From: Blasia pusilla
Lineage: Eukaryota; Marchantiophyta; Marchantiopsida; Blasiales
Length of the DNA stretch: 64,000 bases
Assembly (NCBI GenBank): GCA_050084515.1
Contig: CM114273.1
Coordinates: 15,066,001 to 15,130,000 of the forward strand
Direction of reading: 5' to 3'
A program made the translations under genes and the position numbers. Positions 1 through 12,367 of this stretch are shown here, piece after piece; the stretch's first letter is position 1, and each line of letters starts with the position of its first letter. Under the pieces are notes generated by a model. It had not been told where the DNA came from, did not search any database, and was given only the letters and a program-made list of their open reading frames with translations.

Positions 1-3000
1 AAACCTAGGTCCAGGAGTCAGTGTCCACGTTTGGGTTGAGAACCAAAATCAAAGGTCCAAGGGGGAAGATTAATGGGGAAAGAGGGGTTCCCATATAGAA
101 CCTCGTAATTACTTAGTAGGAGGGACATCCTCCCACCCTACTCGCTCATTTCAATTAACAAGGAACTAACCGTGATGCGTATTTGGTCATGATTTAGCTT
201 TCAGCTAAGACACCATTAAGAGCACACCTTGAGGAACTAACCAACATGTTCTAGTATAGGGGAGGAACTTCAAGAGATTGGGTGAGGCTTGGGGAAGAGG
301 CTTTCTAGGGAGACTTTACGCATATGGGGAGACTCGACCTCATTTGCGTTTGGTGGCTTTTGAGCTTCCTAAGGCACGAGTAACTAGTTGAGTCTTGGAG
401 ACTAGACTTAAGACTTCCACTTGAAGAGGTCAAGGTCAGGAATGCTTTAGGATGAAGCAAGGGGGAAAAGAAGTTGGATTCAATGAAGACTTGCAATTAA
501 AATTTTGAGTTAGTTTTGAGCTTAATGCAAGTCACAACATTCACAATGGCAAAATGATTTTCTAGATTGTCAAACCAATGGAAATTTGCAAAGGTGCGAG
601 GATGCGCAATAGAGTCGTAGGATGCTAGGTGCGATATAGACTTGGAAATTGGAAAATGCAAAGTAGTCGCTCTTGGAAAAAATGTACTTGCAATGGAGCC
701 TTGGAGACACCTCGATTCCAAGTGGTGTTGGAGCATAAATCTTAAGATTCATATTTCCTCATAGCAAAGGGTAGATGTGGCTTGAAAACATTACATAGCA
801 TCGTGATTGGATCTTTTCAATTATAGTAAAGTAAACCTATGATCTTGAAATTTTGTCTTGTGTCTCTCAAAAATATTTTCCTTTCCAAAAAATCACATTC
901 TTCTTATATGTGTATATCTAAACACACTCATATTAATCATATTTCAAGTAAATCAACCATGCTTCTTTTGGTTCTAGAACTAAGGTCATCCCTCAAGCTC
1001 AACGTAGAGTCCTTAAAAGGATCAGACGTCGATCTAAAACCTCACCATGCAACACATGTAAGCCATTCAAGACTTCAAACATATGTCCTTTATAGTCTAA
1101 GGACTTTAAATGATGCTAATGTGCCTTACGCTCATAATTTCCGAAAGGACCTCAAACAAGTATCTAACCGAGACTCAACATAGGTGCCACAATGGAAGAT
1201 CCAAGGTTAGGATCCCAAACTAGTATAATCATAATTGCCTTGAGTTTGGTGTCAAAAACCCACTTTGTACGTAAATCTAACGATCCATCTTGTGCCCTTA
1301 GTTCAACCCCCATGATTCCTCAGTGGGATTCAAACTCCAAACTTCCTTGGGTATCCTTCACCTTGTATATACTTCTAGGTATCTTTAGGTACTTTTTCCC
1401 CCAATTATCCCTATTGGGTCACTACTTGCATTTTTTGGGCCCTAAACCAAATTTCTTATTATGATGATTCCACATCTATTTCAAAAGTTATTCGTTTGCA
1501 CTTGTCTTGACCTTTGGTGTGTTGAAATTTCCCCATCCCGAGCTTTTCAATGTCACTTTACTCAGCCTTAACACACCTTGATTTTAGTCATTGTGATCTC
1601 AAATGACGAGAAACACCAAACACTTAGTTAGATTCCAAGCTAGTTAACATATGTAACCTTGTTGGGGTAAAACTTTTTGAGGTTTCTCAAGTTCCATCCC
1701 ATATTGGACCATATTCTTCTAGGTCACAACCATCATCATTTAAGAAGTCTATTTTGGTTTATATATCATATTTTATGATTCATGTATATATCTTGCTTAC
1801 AAGACTTCAATACATTTTCTTCATAGAGTAAGCCCACTAAAGTTATTGTTCTCCATATTAACTTACATTTGGTTATGAGGTTTGTAACATCTTATGTGTC
1901 TTAATCTTAACCTCTTCATGGTCTTGTGCAGTCACCATTCCTTTTGTGAAATTATAAGTGCTAGCCCTTAACCCATCTTCACGAATTTGCTCCTTCGTAT
2001 AATCTAAGACTTCTTGGTCTTCGTCTACTTTGAAACATTCGGAGTAACAACATGAGATCTTTGAAGTGGAGTCACCACTTCACGTAAAGTTGTCCTCATG
2101 GCCTTTCCTAAGATGGATTTGCAAATTTTGAATACTTCTACGTCATTTCAAACTTGGTGAATCCAAAACCCTATGTGGTTTGTTGTGTCCTTATATTAAT
2201 TTCTCTTCCAAAGTCAATGGGGATCAATAGATGGTTTGGCCATCAATATCCACTTCCACTTTCGATGCTCATAGGTCTTCTATCTCAATGCAGAACATGT
2301 CCACGGACAGAGGAGATTTATTTGCTCTTCTTCCATTGTTAAAGGATTTTTCCATAAATAGGGTTATCCATCAATACTTGTAAAATGGAAATGTGTTTGA
2401 ATGTATGAGTAAGATATTGAAGAAGATTATATGCTTATTGGATTAGAGACAAATTCCTTGAGACTTGGGCATTGATACTTTGTAGTTAAGTCCACTAAGA
2501 GGGCTTAGGCCTTGTTTCTTGAATCAAAGATTTTCAAGGGGTTTGCCTTCTTGGATGAGCTTGTGTACTTTTGGTTGGACATCCCCATATAAAAACTTGT
2601 GATTCTTGCAATTGAAGGTTGGATCTACTTCCCCTTCAAGTATGGCCTTCCCTATATGGAAAGTGTTATTATTTTATTCAACCTTAGTTTTCCACTAAAC
2701 TTTACCCTTGGAATTTCTTACGGCCTTCTTCCCTTGAATCTCCTTGGACCAAGTATGCATCCCATAAACCTCAAGTTGGTCCTAGGTAGGCCAATTCAAA
2801 GAGACATCTACTATAGTTGGACTAAGCTCAAAGCAGTGCACTGCTTTCTTCATTTATACATGTAAAGGTACTTCACCTTTACCACCTCCACCTTTACCAA
2901 CTACATTGTCATCTTATTTTTGTTCTTAGACTTTGTTGGAGGAGTTAGGACATACTTGTTTTATAACCTCAAGATCTTTGATTATGTGTATTCACGAAAA

Positions 3001-5628
3001 CCTAACTTTGCAAAAAACTTTGTACATCTATTTTATGTATCATCAATTGTCAAAATTCGAATTTTTTTTTTGTTTGGCATCTAATTTCTAATTTGTACAT
3101 ATCTCATAGAGATATTACAAAAAAAACTACACTGTTGTCTGAATGACCTTGTCCATAGGAGCTAAATGAGGTCCTCAACTTCAAGACACATATATCGTCA
3201 ATAAATATTAGCTTGTCACTTGTAGCATCAAACATGTTCTATAAATATGGAAGCCTAATTATAATCCTATAAACACTTCACCAATAAATCCTCTCTTATG
3301 AGTAAGGGATTCTTGCCTCATATACATTTCTTTCGTTATACTATTATAGATTCTTAAAACTAAAACAAATCACCAAGAGAAATCATGTGTATTTTATTCC
3401 CAAATACACAAGCTTATTATACTTAAATTCTCTCATGATATTTTTCTATGTTTTCCTTGAGTGTAAGATTTACATGTACCATATTACATATGTGTTTGGG
3501 TAATGCCAAAAACTCATGAGCAAACTCAATCCCAATATCTTAAACAAATATATCCATAGTCTTGGAGATAAACTTGATAGCTTGAAAAAAGAAACTTACT
3601 TGCTAGGTAAAAAGTAAAGAAAAGATTTCCTTGTTCGAACATCGCTATATTGTCTCAATTAAAAATAGCTTAGCATCCTAGAAAATTCAACTAATATACC
3701 ATGATGATGTTTAACCCATTTCATTAAGGCAACTCAAGGTTGAAATTCATAAGAACATTTTTCTATGATTTACATAATATTGGAAACAAATAAACAATCC
3801 ACATTGTCTTATTAGAAGTCATTTGATTGCTTGAGCCTACCAAATACAATTGGATTTACTTTATGATATAATTACCTTGAGATGCTACAAATTCTATGAT
3901 AGCTTATTAGATATTATTCTGCTATCAAATCATAACCACATTCTAATTGATTTTTTACTATTTTCCTTGTGGGATTATTTTCTACCTCTCAATGGATTCT
4001 AAAGATTCATATCGCCCAATTTTCCTCATTTTATTTCTTATATCCTCAACATTTAACTATAATATTGAGATTAATTTAGAATATATCATTTCCAATATAT
4101 TTATAATTCTATATATAGGTTTTTTTAGATGAGAGGCAATCTAATTTTGATTTTTCTTACTTCCACCTTTGTTTTATCGAATCAAAATTTCCCTATCATA
4201 TAACTTTCATCCATGTGATTTCTATTTTTACCTTCTTCATCAAAATTTAAGTTCCTACATTAATTTGGTGTGATTCAAATTTATATTCAATGATTAGTCA
4301 AACTTTCATTATTGTTTTCTATTTCTTCATCGTAGGAGTTTTTATAGCTTACTTTGAAATATAAAAAGATATTTGTAACCAGAAGAAACTTAAAGAAATT
4401 ACCAAATTTGGGTTTTTGTGTTTTTACATTCCAATGCATTTTCAGTGAGATAGTTTTTAAATTGAAGTTAAAAAAATACTGATAAAAATTTTAAGAATTA
4501 ATTTCCATATATGAAAGAACACATATGAAACTATAAGTTATTAATCATAGATCTAAAAAATACACATACCGATCCTATGGACAACAACCAAAGATCCTAC
4601 TTTCAACATTTGGAATTTAAAAAAAAAGGGAATCTTTCAAATTCTTATGACAACTTGTATTAAAAAGTATCTATATATATATACATATGATGATTAGATG
4701 CCATATAAATATTTTGGTATTAATAAATAACTTACCAAGATTATTCATTAAATAATTATTAATACTTTAAATTTAAAAAATAAAAAACCTTACAATAAAA
4801 GATTTGGATTATATACTTTCTTTTGCATATTTGTTTACAAATTTTGGGAGAAAATTTCACCAATTGAAAAATGACATAAGAAAGTTATATTTCTATATTT
4901 TATTAGAAGTAGAGGATACCTTCTTCCAATGGTAGACAAGTGGTATTTGGATTATAAGGAAATATCTTCACGGGACATATTTTATTTAAGCATGCATATC
5001 AATTTATCATTTGGTAATGTTGAGTGGAATTATATTACTTTGTATATGCTAGAATTCAATAATAAATTTTATTTAATCTAGATGAAGTTTTAGATCAAAG
5101 TTAAATATTGTCAAATTTTTTAATGAATGCCATATATCATATTTTTAATTTGTACAATACTTTTTCAAAATAGGATTTGACTTCTTCCAATTTAAATATT
5201 TAAGACTTAAATGTTCATCCATCTATTGAAATGGGCGTTAGCCCTGACTGAGAAGCTCTCCGTGATTGCCACGTGTGAAGCTTGTTAGATACTCAATTTT
5301 TGTTTAATTTTCCCTATTCTAAGCTGAGATTTGAATAGAAGACAAGTTTTTAAATAATTATGACATTTTATTTTAAATTAAACTTAAATTAAAAATATCG
5401 AATCCCAAAAATAACTGACCTCTATTTCATTATTATTATCTCCATTTTCTAAATTAAGATTAATATTTCAATATTTTTGAAAAAAACTAAAAAAATTACT
5501 TTCAAGTTAATTTTAGAAGGGAATTTACATATTAATTTAGAAATATGTAATTAATTTACTAATTAAGAAACTTTGAGGAACACTATCAAAATTTTCTATG
5601 AATTTATGATTTTTTAAATTTTACCTTA
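1..5628. other. AT-rich intergenic DNA, no gene recognised
   Basis: Open frames here are short (at most about 114 codons), AT-rich and show no motif of a family I know. About 1-2900 is less AT-rich than 3000-5600 and may be old retroelement sequence, but I cannot name a domain. From 3000 on it is simple AT-rich DNA with poly-A/T runs. I see no RNA gene. Confidence 0.5.
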
Positions 5629-5633
5629 TACTA

Positions 5634-6017
5634 TGTGAGAAAATAGAAAGTGACAAAATCACTGAAATCTTTACAAAATTTAGAGATACAAAGTGGCCTA
5701 GTTAGTCCCTGTGCTCACCGAAGAGTTTTGATGGAACATGAACATAAAGATAACTCGACATACGAAAATGCGCTACCGTTGCGGCTCTCGATTATTTCAC
5801 TACTCAAGAAACTAGGGGTTTTTTCTTTCTTTCTTTGTTTCTATTAATAGATTTTTTTTTGCATCTAATCATATTAACGCTACTCCTGAAACTACCTATG
5901 TCATATTACTATGACTTCTCGACGTCTAAGTCGGAACCATCAATCTAGGCTTCTCGTCATACAAGGGAGCCGATCAAATTAATGGTGCTCAGAGAAGTGG
6001 ATGTTGAGAATCCAACA
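5634..6017 (-). repeat. 3' LTR of Copia-1
   Basis: 384 bp, starting TGTGAGAAAA and ending GAGAATCCAACA in plus orientation. It matches the Copia-2 LTRs along most of its length but lacks the GC-rich hairpin segment present in three of the four LTRs in the window (compare 60311-60338). On the minus strand the bases just before it (6018-6030) are a weak purine tract, the decayed polypurine tract. Confidence 0.9.
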
Positions 6018-6042
6018 CCTTCAATATCCACTCTCATGTGGA

Positions 6043-7374
6043 CTACTCTCTTGGACCTATGTCAAGACCCTTCAGATATCCATGAAGCTGATCTCCGCTC
6101 AAAACTTTCGTAAAGATGTCTGCACGGCTATCCTCTATTGGACAATAGACTAACTTCAAAACCTCTCTCTCAATCAATTCACGAATAAAATGATGTTGGA
6201 TCTCTATGTGCTTGGTATGTGCATGAAAAACATGATTATGGGCTATGGCAATGCAACTCTGATTGTCACACCATATTACAATAACACTTTCTCGTGCTTC
6301 TCCTATGTCCTCCAATATCCATCTCAAACCGTACTGCTTCACAAGAAGCATAACAGCCGCCTTGTACTCTACCTTGGTAGAAGAAAGAGCCACTGTAGGT
6401 TGCTTCTTGCTGACCCATGACACCAAAACTGATCCTACCAAGAAGCAATAACCCGAAAGTGATCTCCGAGAATCTGAATCTCTTGCCCAATCTGAGTCAC
6501 AAAAAGCTTCCATTTTCGTCCCTACTCCATAGGTGATGCCGTACTCGATAGTGCCTTTAATGTACTTCAACACACGCATCCCTGACTTCCAATGGTTCTC
6601 ACGAGGCTTAGTTGAGAATCTACTCAACACTCCCACAGTGAAGCTAATGTCTGGTCTAGTGTTACACAAAAATATCAAACTGCCTATAAGCTTTCTGTAT
6701 AACTTTTCATCTACCAATGGTGAAACATCCTCCATCAAGAGTTTCAACTCTTCCTCCATTGGCGAGACCAGTGCCTTACACTCGGTCATCCTAAATACCT
6801 TCAAGACTTATCTAGCATACTTTTACTGAGAGAGAAAAGTATAATCTCACTGTAGCCAAATCTTCAGCCCTATAAAGTAGTGCAAAAGATCTAAATATGA
6901 TATTTCAAACTCAGATTTTAACACTCCCTTCATTTCCTCTATTGTCTTCGTATGGTCTACTGTGATGATTAGATCATCCTTATACAAGACTATCAATATA
7001 TACATCGCATCTTCGCAAAATACATACAAATTTGCTTTTGACAGACTCTTGATGAGACCCTTCTCTCGGAAGAATGTATCTTTTCGTTGATACCATACCC
7101 TTGGGGCTTGCTTCAATCCATACAATACTCGATGAAGTAAACAACACACTTTCTCTTATGATCCAGGTGTCTCAAAACCTGGTGGTTGAGATACATACAC
7201 GTCCTCCTTGAGACTCCCATTCAGAAAGGCAAACTTCACATCGTATTGGTATACAGGCCAACGTCTTGTTCCTGCAACCACTAGAACAATTTGAATGGTT
7301 GTCATCCTTGCAGTAGGAGCAAAAGTCTCATAGTAGTCAAAACCTTCGATTTGTGAGTATCCTTGTGCAACCAA
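6043..7374 (-). pseudogene. Copia-1 reverse transcriptase-RNase H, broken
   Basis: Three minus-strand frames cover this domain. 7156-7374 holds the RT N-terminal part ([19 protein letters not shown], then [11 protein letters not shown] with the first catalytic Asp). 6847-7149 holds LYGLKQAPRVWYQ and the catalytic box, which reads YKDD instead of the copia YVDD. 6043-6804 is 253 codons of RNase H (FCDSDWA, SLSGYCF, SKKQPTVALSSTKVEY, CDNQSCIA, ADIFTK). Frame changes near 6804-6847 and 7149-7156 separate the pieces, so no continuous polyprotein can be made. Confidence 0.9.
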
Positions 7375-7420
7375 CCTCGCTTTGAATTTATTTTAATATG
7401 CGAAGCTTCTGTATCTTCTT

Positions 7421-8889
7421 TCATGTCTCATTCTCAACCAGCTTGTGCCATACTTTAAATTTTCCACAATCACTTGCCTTATCACAAAGGAAATACATCC
7501 ACATCTTCCTACTATAATCGTTGAAAACTAAAAAGAAGTAGGAAGAACCACCTAATGACACTGTTCTCATTTTACCACAGAGGTCAGAATGAATCAGCTC
7601 TAGAGGAGCCTTTGCTCTATTGCTGGACTCTTGTGGAAATGGTTTTCGGTATTGCTTGCCCATCATACAAGCTTCACATGTATCCGACACTCCATAAATT
7701 GTTGGTAAATCAACAACCATGCTTGATTTGTGCATCTGACTTAGTAAGGGAAAGCTTAGGTGACCAAAATCTTTCATGCCACAACTTACTGCTACTAAGA
7801 TCTGTACCTACACTTGTCATGAAAGCATACAACTCGTAGATATGTCCACGTCATATACCTTCATCCACTACTTTCCCATTGGCATCCTCAATGACTGCTC
7901 CAATTTTCTTGAAACAAACTTCTAGATCACGATCACATAATACTGCTACTCAAATCAATTTTCGCTTTAACTTTGGTACGTACAATACATCTGTTACCTT
8001 CTTTTTATCTCCTTTTTGTGAGACTAAAAAGATTTTGCCTTTCCCTTCTACAGGGCACTTTGCATTATTCCCAACAGTAACAACGATGGGCTCCTGTAGA
8101 GGCTGTAAGGAGCTATACCAATCCTTATGGTTGGTCATATGCCTAGATGCTCCATTATCAAGCACCCATGCATCTTCACTCTTTGACTTAGTGGAATGTT
8201 TTTCCTGTGTGCAAAACTCTTCGATTGCTACCCAAGCATCTACTTCATGTTTTCCTAGTTCTACAGAATTTATAGACTTCTTCTTAGATTTTAAACATCA
8301 GTTCTTCTCATCATGACTCCTCTTTCTACAATCTTTGATAAGATGATATAGCTTACTACAATAAAAGTATTTGAAGGCTTTCCTTGGAAATTTCTTCTTG
8401 ACATTTGAACTGTAATTTTGATTTCTACCTCTCTGTACCTTGGCAGTAAATGCTGCATCACTTCCCTCTATTGCTTTGAAGCGAATTTCCTCTTCTACTA
8501 ACATTGCACTAAATTTTTCAAAAGTAAGCGGCTTGGGTCTTACTTGAGTATTCAATGTAGTGACCAAACTGTCTTACCTTGGAGGCAAAATCCTTATGCA
8601 CCGACGTACCAAATCTTCGTTAGAGTTTTAAATTCCTACGGACGCCATATGATCTTGAAGATTCTTGATCCTTGTCAAAAATTGCTCCGCGCATTCTTAT
8701 TCTGAAAATTTCTTTGACATAAATTGATTCTCCAGATTCTGAATCCGAGTCTTATTCCTCGTTTCATAGTGATTCTTCAGAATGTTCCACGCCTCATCAA
8801 CAATGGTTCCATATTGAATGAGAGTCATGACAAAATCAGTTACAATTGCATATAGAGCATCAACATTTATGCGTTTCCATGTTGGGTTT
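7421..8889 (-). pseudogene. Copia-1 gag-protease-integrase N-terminal region, broken
   Basis: 8298-8567 carries the gag zinc knuckle region; the first Cys of the CCHC knuckle is replaced by Tyr (FYCSKLYHLIKDC). 7950-8165 has the protease motif LDNGASRHMT (copia D-S/N-G-A). 7421-7777 has the GAG-pre-integrase / integrase zinc-binding HHCC segment, with CEACMMGKQYRKPFP followed by the start of the integrase core. The integrase catalytic core that should follow is absent, and sequence jumps to RT at 7374. Gag upstream of about 8570 is badly decayed and merges into the truncated LTR. Confidence 0.88.
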
Positions 8890-9174
8890 CCCGACTATTT
8901 CACTATTTGGGAAACTAGGGTTTTTTACGTATTTTTCTTCATTGCTATTGATAGATTTTTTTTGCATCTAACCATATATTGCATCAAGATGCCCCGCACC
9001 TTGATGCAATATAAGAGTAGATAATCCTAGTAACGCTACTTCTGAAACCACATAGGTCATATTACTATGACCCTTACGACGTCTAAGTCGGAACCATCAA
9101 TCTAGGCTTCTCCTCAAACAAGGGGGCCGATCAGATTAATGATGCTCAGAGAAGTGGATGTTGAGAATCCAACA
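8890..9174 (-). repeat. Truncated 5' LTR of Copia-1
   Basis: 285 bp, matching the right-hand two thirds of the other LTRs and ending CCAACA. The deletion removed the rest of the LTR, the primer-binding site and the gag start. It contains a palindrome around GCATCAAGATGCC/CACCTTGATGC (about 8969-9012) that is extended outward by ATATT/AATAT, a changed form of the LTR hairpin seen in Copia-2. Confidence 0.88.
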
Positions 9175-9179
9175 TACTA

Positions 9180-10110
9180 AGCAAAAATAATAATGGGTAA
9201 AGTTTTATAATAATTAATTATTTATAATTAACTCAAATTCAAACATCGTCCTCGATGAAATCTTCTAGAGTCTCTTTTATTTTTTTAAATCTTTCCTCAT
9301 TTGAAAATTTAAAATTATTTCTTCAGAGTTCATGCAAAAAAAATTAAAGATTACTTTTGAGGGGATAATAAGACACTAATGGGACAAGAATTATTCTTCA
9401 AAATAAAGGAAGACATATTATTTTCAACTTTCAAGTTATATGGGGGGGGGAGATTTAATCCCTCTTTTGGGAAAAAGATTCATCAAAATAAGTGATTTTC
9501 CTTTATTTATTGAAAGACAGGGATTGGAAAAGGGATTTTTTTTTCAAAATTAATAAAAGAAAATATATGAAAAAATTTCTTGAGCTAAGCTAGATGTATT
9601 ATGAAAAGAAATCGATCTTTCTTGTTTTTGGTCATCTTTTTAAAAATCAAAATTTATTAATTGTATGTCCTCCAATTTCACGTTATCGTCCTCCATATGT
9701 GCGATTTTTCATTCCCAATCATCTCACCCCGAGTCACCCAATGCATTGCATAAGCAAAAATGTGCTAGTTCTTATAACTTTCTTAGTGTATACATATTTT
9801 GAATTTTTAAGAAATATGATATTACATGTATATATATATACAAGAAAAAAATAAAAGTTTGATGACAAATATTGATATCACTTATTGAGTTTGAAATATA
9901 ATATAGACATAAAGAACACTATTAGATAAGAAATAATTATATGACACTGAATTAGAATTTAATTAGATTAAGAATATTACTTTAGAAGCATAGAGAATTG
10001 GAATTGTCTAGATAATATTTTCTTATATTATCTATTTTTGAGACAGTAACCAATTGACATATATAGTGAAGTTATCATAACAATGAATCATGAAGGATAT
10101 TATGACTTGC
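9180..10110. other. AT-rich intergenic DNA, no gene recognised
   Basis: Very AT-rich with poly-A/T runs and a poly-G tract near 9440. The only frame of note (9594-9854, 86 codons) has no family features. Nothing functional is visible. Confidence 0.5.
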
Positions 10111-10449
10111 TTTAGATATTATAATCTCTTAGAATAATAATGGACTAATATTCTTCACTTTTGATTTTAATCTATATTATTATTGGCAACCCTCTATATG
10201 TAATAAGATAAAATAGTAACATGAATATAATTGTGTCTCTTAATTCATATTTGATATTTGGGATACACGTAATGGTCTCTGTTAAAAAAACAAGTTTTAG
10301 ATATTATAATGCCTTAGAACAATAATGGACTAATATTCTTCACTTTTGATTTTAATCTATATTATTATTGGAAAACCTCTATATGTAATAAGACAAAATA
10401 GTAACATGAGTATAATTGTGTCTCTTAATTAATACTTGATATTTGGGAA
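10111..10449. repeat. Tandem duplication, two units of about 152 bp at 185-bp spacing
   Basis: Unit 1 (10111-10262) and unit 2 (10296-10449) both begin TTTAGATATTATAAT and share the stretch through TTGATATTTGGG. Each contains TTTTAATCTATATTATTATTGG, which resembles the TC 5' end of the Helitron-like elements further right (compare 16383). They may be two tandem 5' ends of a Helitron family or a simple segmental duplication. Confidence 0.8.
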
Positions 10450-10497
10450 GGGGAAATAAAGTTGAATGGAATAGGGAAATAATCTTATTAATTAAGA

Positions 10498-10540
10498 CTA
10501 GCATTACGGTTCCCGTGCGATGCACTGGCCCCGATTGAGA
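10498..10540 (-). other. Helitron 3' terminus (hairpin plus CTAG)
   Basis: On the minus strand the sequence CAGTGCATCGCACGGG forms a short stem (GTGC/GCAC) and is followed by AACCGTAATG and CTAG (10498-10501). A GC-rich short hairpin 10-12 nt upstream of CTRR is the known 3' end of plant Helitrons, and it lies directly downstream of helicase coding sequence of the same orientation. Confidence 0.75.
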
Positions 10541-11015
10541 ATTTATAAGAAAAATTCATATGGTAATATAATTTTAGTGTAGTGGGACCAAGTTAAGAAA
10601 CAAATTTCCTTATAAACGACATTACGGGTGAAAATTTTATTTTACCAAAAGCATCATTTCCTAACATAATATTAATGGAATATTTTTTATCAACTCTAGA
10701 TAGGGCAACATATAATTGTCCATGAGAGAAAACACTTGAGGGTAAGTATAAGCCCACATTTTGTAATGTTTATCCTTGCGACTTATTGATAGTCGTAACA
10801 AAAGATGGTTGAACTAGGAATTGAAATCTTCTCAATTGAAATGGTAAACTAGAATGAGAAGTAATTAAAGGGATATGTGGAATGAAAATACGATCCCCTA
10901 CGTGGTTCCCTGTCATAATCTCAACATCAAGAATCGTTCGCGAGAGTCCATGAACCACCAACCGAGTGCCTTACGAGCTCACACGCCTATGCGGGGTTTA
11001 AATAGGCGCGGAGGG
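10498..11015 (-). pseudogene. Helitron helicase (Rep/PIF1-type) C-terminal fragment
   Basis: Minus-strand 10770-10961 encodes the C-terminal part of the Helitron PIF1-like helicase: RTILDVEIMTGNHVGDRIF, IPHIPLITS, LPFQLRRFQFLVQPSF and the helicase motif TINKSQG. The next codon, expected Gln (CAA), is TAA. The downstream frame still reads TLQNVGLYLP, and after a further frame change SHGQLYVALSRV, the last helicase motif. Upstream, about 10962-11010, degenerate pieces of the preceding NPTRGLCNGTRL-type segment can be followed with indels (GTRLVVHG is intact). The rest of the RepHel protein is missing; GC-rich unrelated DNA begins near 11016. The copy is dead. Confidence 0.85.
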
Positions 11016-12367
11016 GGGAGGGGGGGGGGGAGGCACCTCCGCGACCTAAACCTAGCCCTAGACCCCTAGCTAGCCGCCTTTATTTGACAGCCCCCCAACG
11101 ACTGCAAGCCTTAAAGGTATACTTCTCCTCTCTCTCCCCACACTCCTACTTGCGCACACTCAACGCCACACCACGCCCTATACCCGGCTGTTGTCCCCCG
11201 TCAATCCGTACCTAAAGAAATGTACGAAAAATGGACAACGCTTCCGCGCACGGCCTTTCGAACACAAAATGACCAAAAAAAAATGCCAACCAACGTCTCC
11301 ACATGTCGCGCCCCTACTCTCCTTGAACGTCAATCTTTAGTGTTGCGGAAGCGTGCGTTCCGTAGGTCACGAACTCATCGCCGATCTGCACCCAAACACG
11401 CACTCTCGTTAGTCGGGTTTGGCCAACCGGCGTTCCAACCCACCGAGTCCTCCACTCGGCGTCTCATCAAGCTCAACCTTCCTTAGTTCCTTGCTCCCAA
11501 CACATGGCAAGTCCTTCAAGACTTGGAAAGACTTCTGGTTAGTCCAGGATCTCAAACGGCACTTGCACGCCTAGCGATCCCAACTGTTCAACGGTCCTCG
11601 TGTGAGTTCCAAACCGAGACCCAAGTAATTGAGTCGCGGCGTGAATCCAAGAGGGATGTCTAAAATCACCTCAATGGACTTGGTGCAGGTTTTTCAACCC
11701 AACGCCCAAACTCGCGTTCCGTTCCATGCCCTTGAGCGCCGCTGGCGCCCAAAGTGGGGTTTGGGTTCCAAGCACTCTCGGAGACCTTCCCCCTTACTAG
11801 TACTTATGGGGTTCTCCAATAACCCCTCCCCTTTGGGAAAAGAGGTTCGGGCCCTTCATTGTGGCCCTCAACCCGACTCCACTTACAGTCGTTTTCGGGT
11901 CGTATCTCGGCCGCTGCTTATGCGTTTGCAGCGATCTTTGGTGCGTTTGGACCGGCTCCCCATAAGCTTTCCAACGCATACTTATTTGCTCCAAACGCAT
12001 CTTGGCGCTAAAATTTATGGCCATAAATACAGTCGGAAACTCTCAAACACAAGTGGCGTTCCAAATCCGGATCTTTCCTTTGGCAACCCACTTCCTAGAC
12101 TCGACTTCTTTCAAGTCTCATTCCGCGTTTGGTCCAGGTTTCTGAGTCGCGACCATCACATCTGAAATGCGACTTCTCGCTTGCGTCTCGTCTCTTGTCT
12201 CCTCTTTGAGACAACTCCAACGCGCAAACCATCTTAGCGTGAGCCCGCTAATGTTCCGATGTTCCGCTTGGCACTTGTTTGGTCATGAGGGTCGCGACAC
12301 CACGGGCTCCCCACCGAGGTAACTCGCTTGCCTACTTGCGAACAACGAATTCCCACCAGCCCCATGA

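Larger units (their letters stand above)
5634..9174 (-). mobile_element. Copia-1: internally deleted Ty1/copia LTR retrotransposon
   Basis: The element lies on the minus strand. Its outer ends are TGTGAG (left, 5634) and CCAACA (right, 9174), flanked by a perfect 5-bp target duplication TACTA at 5629-5633 and 9175-9179. From high to low coordinate it reads truncated 5' LTR, gag remainder with zinc knuckle, protease, GAG-pre-integrase, then directly RT and RNase H, and 3' LTR. Compared with Copia-2 (55482-60500) it lacks the primer-binding site, the gag N-terminus, part of the 5' LTR, and about 0.95 kb covering the integrase core and start of RT (junction near 7375-7425). It is frameshifted and cannot be autonomous. 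The intact target duplication says it inserted whole and then lost internal pieces. Confidence 0.93.

Noticed and set aside
11629-12165. 178-codon frame in the GC-rich repeat block
   Set aside because: No recognisable domain, overlapping frames on both strands, located in repeat DNA.
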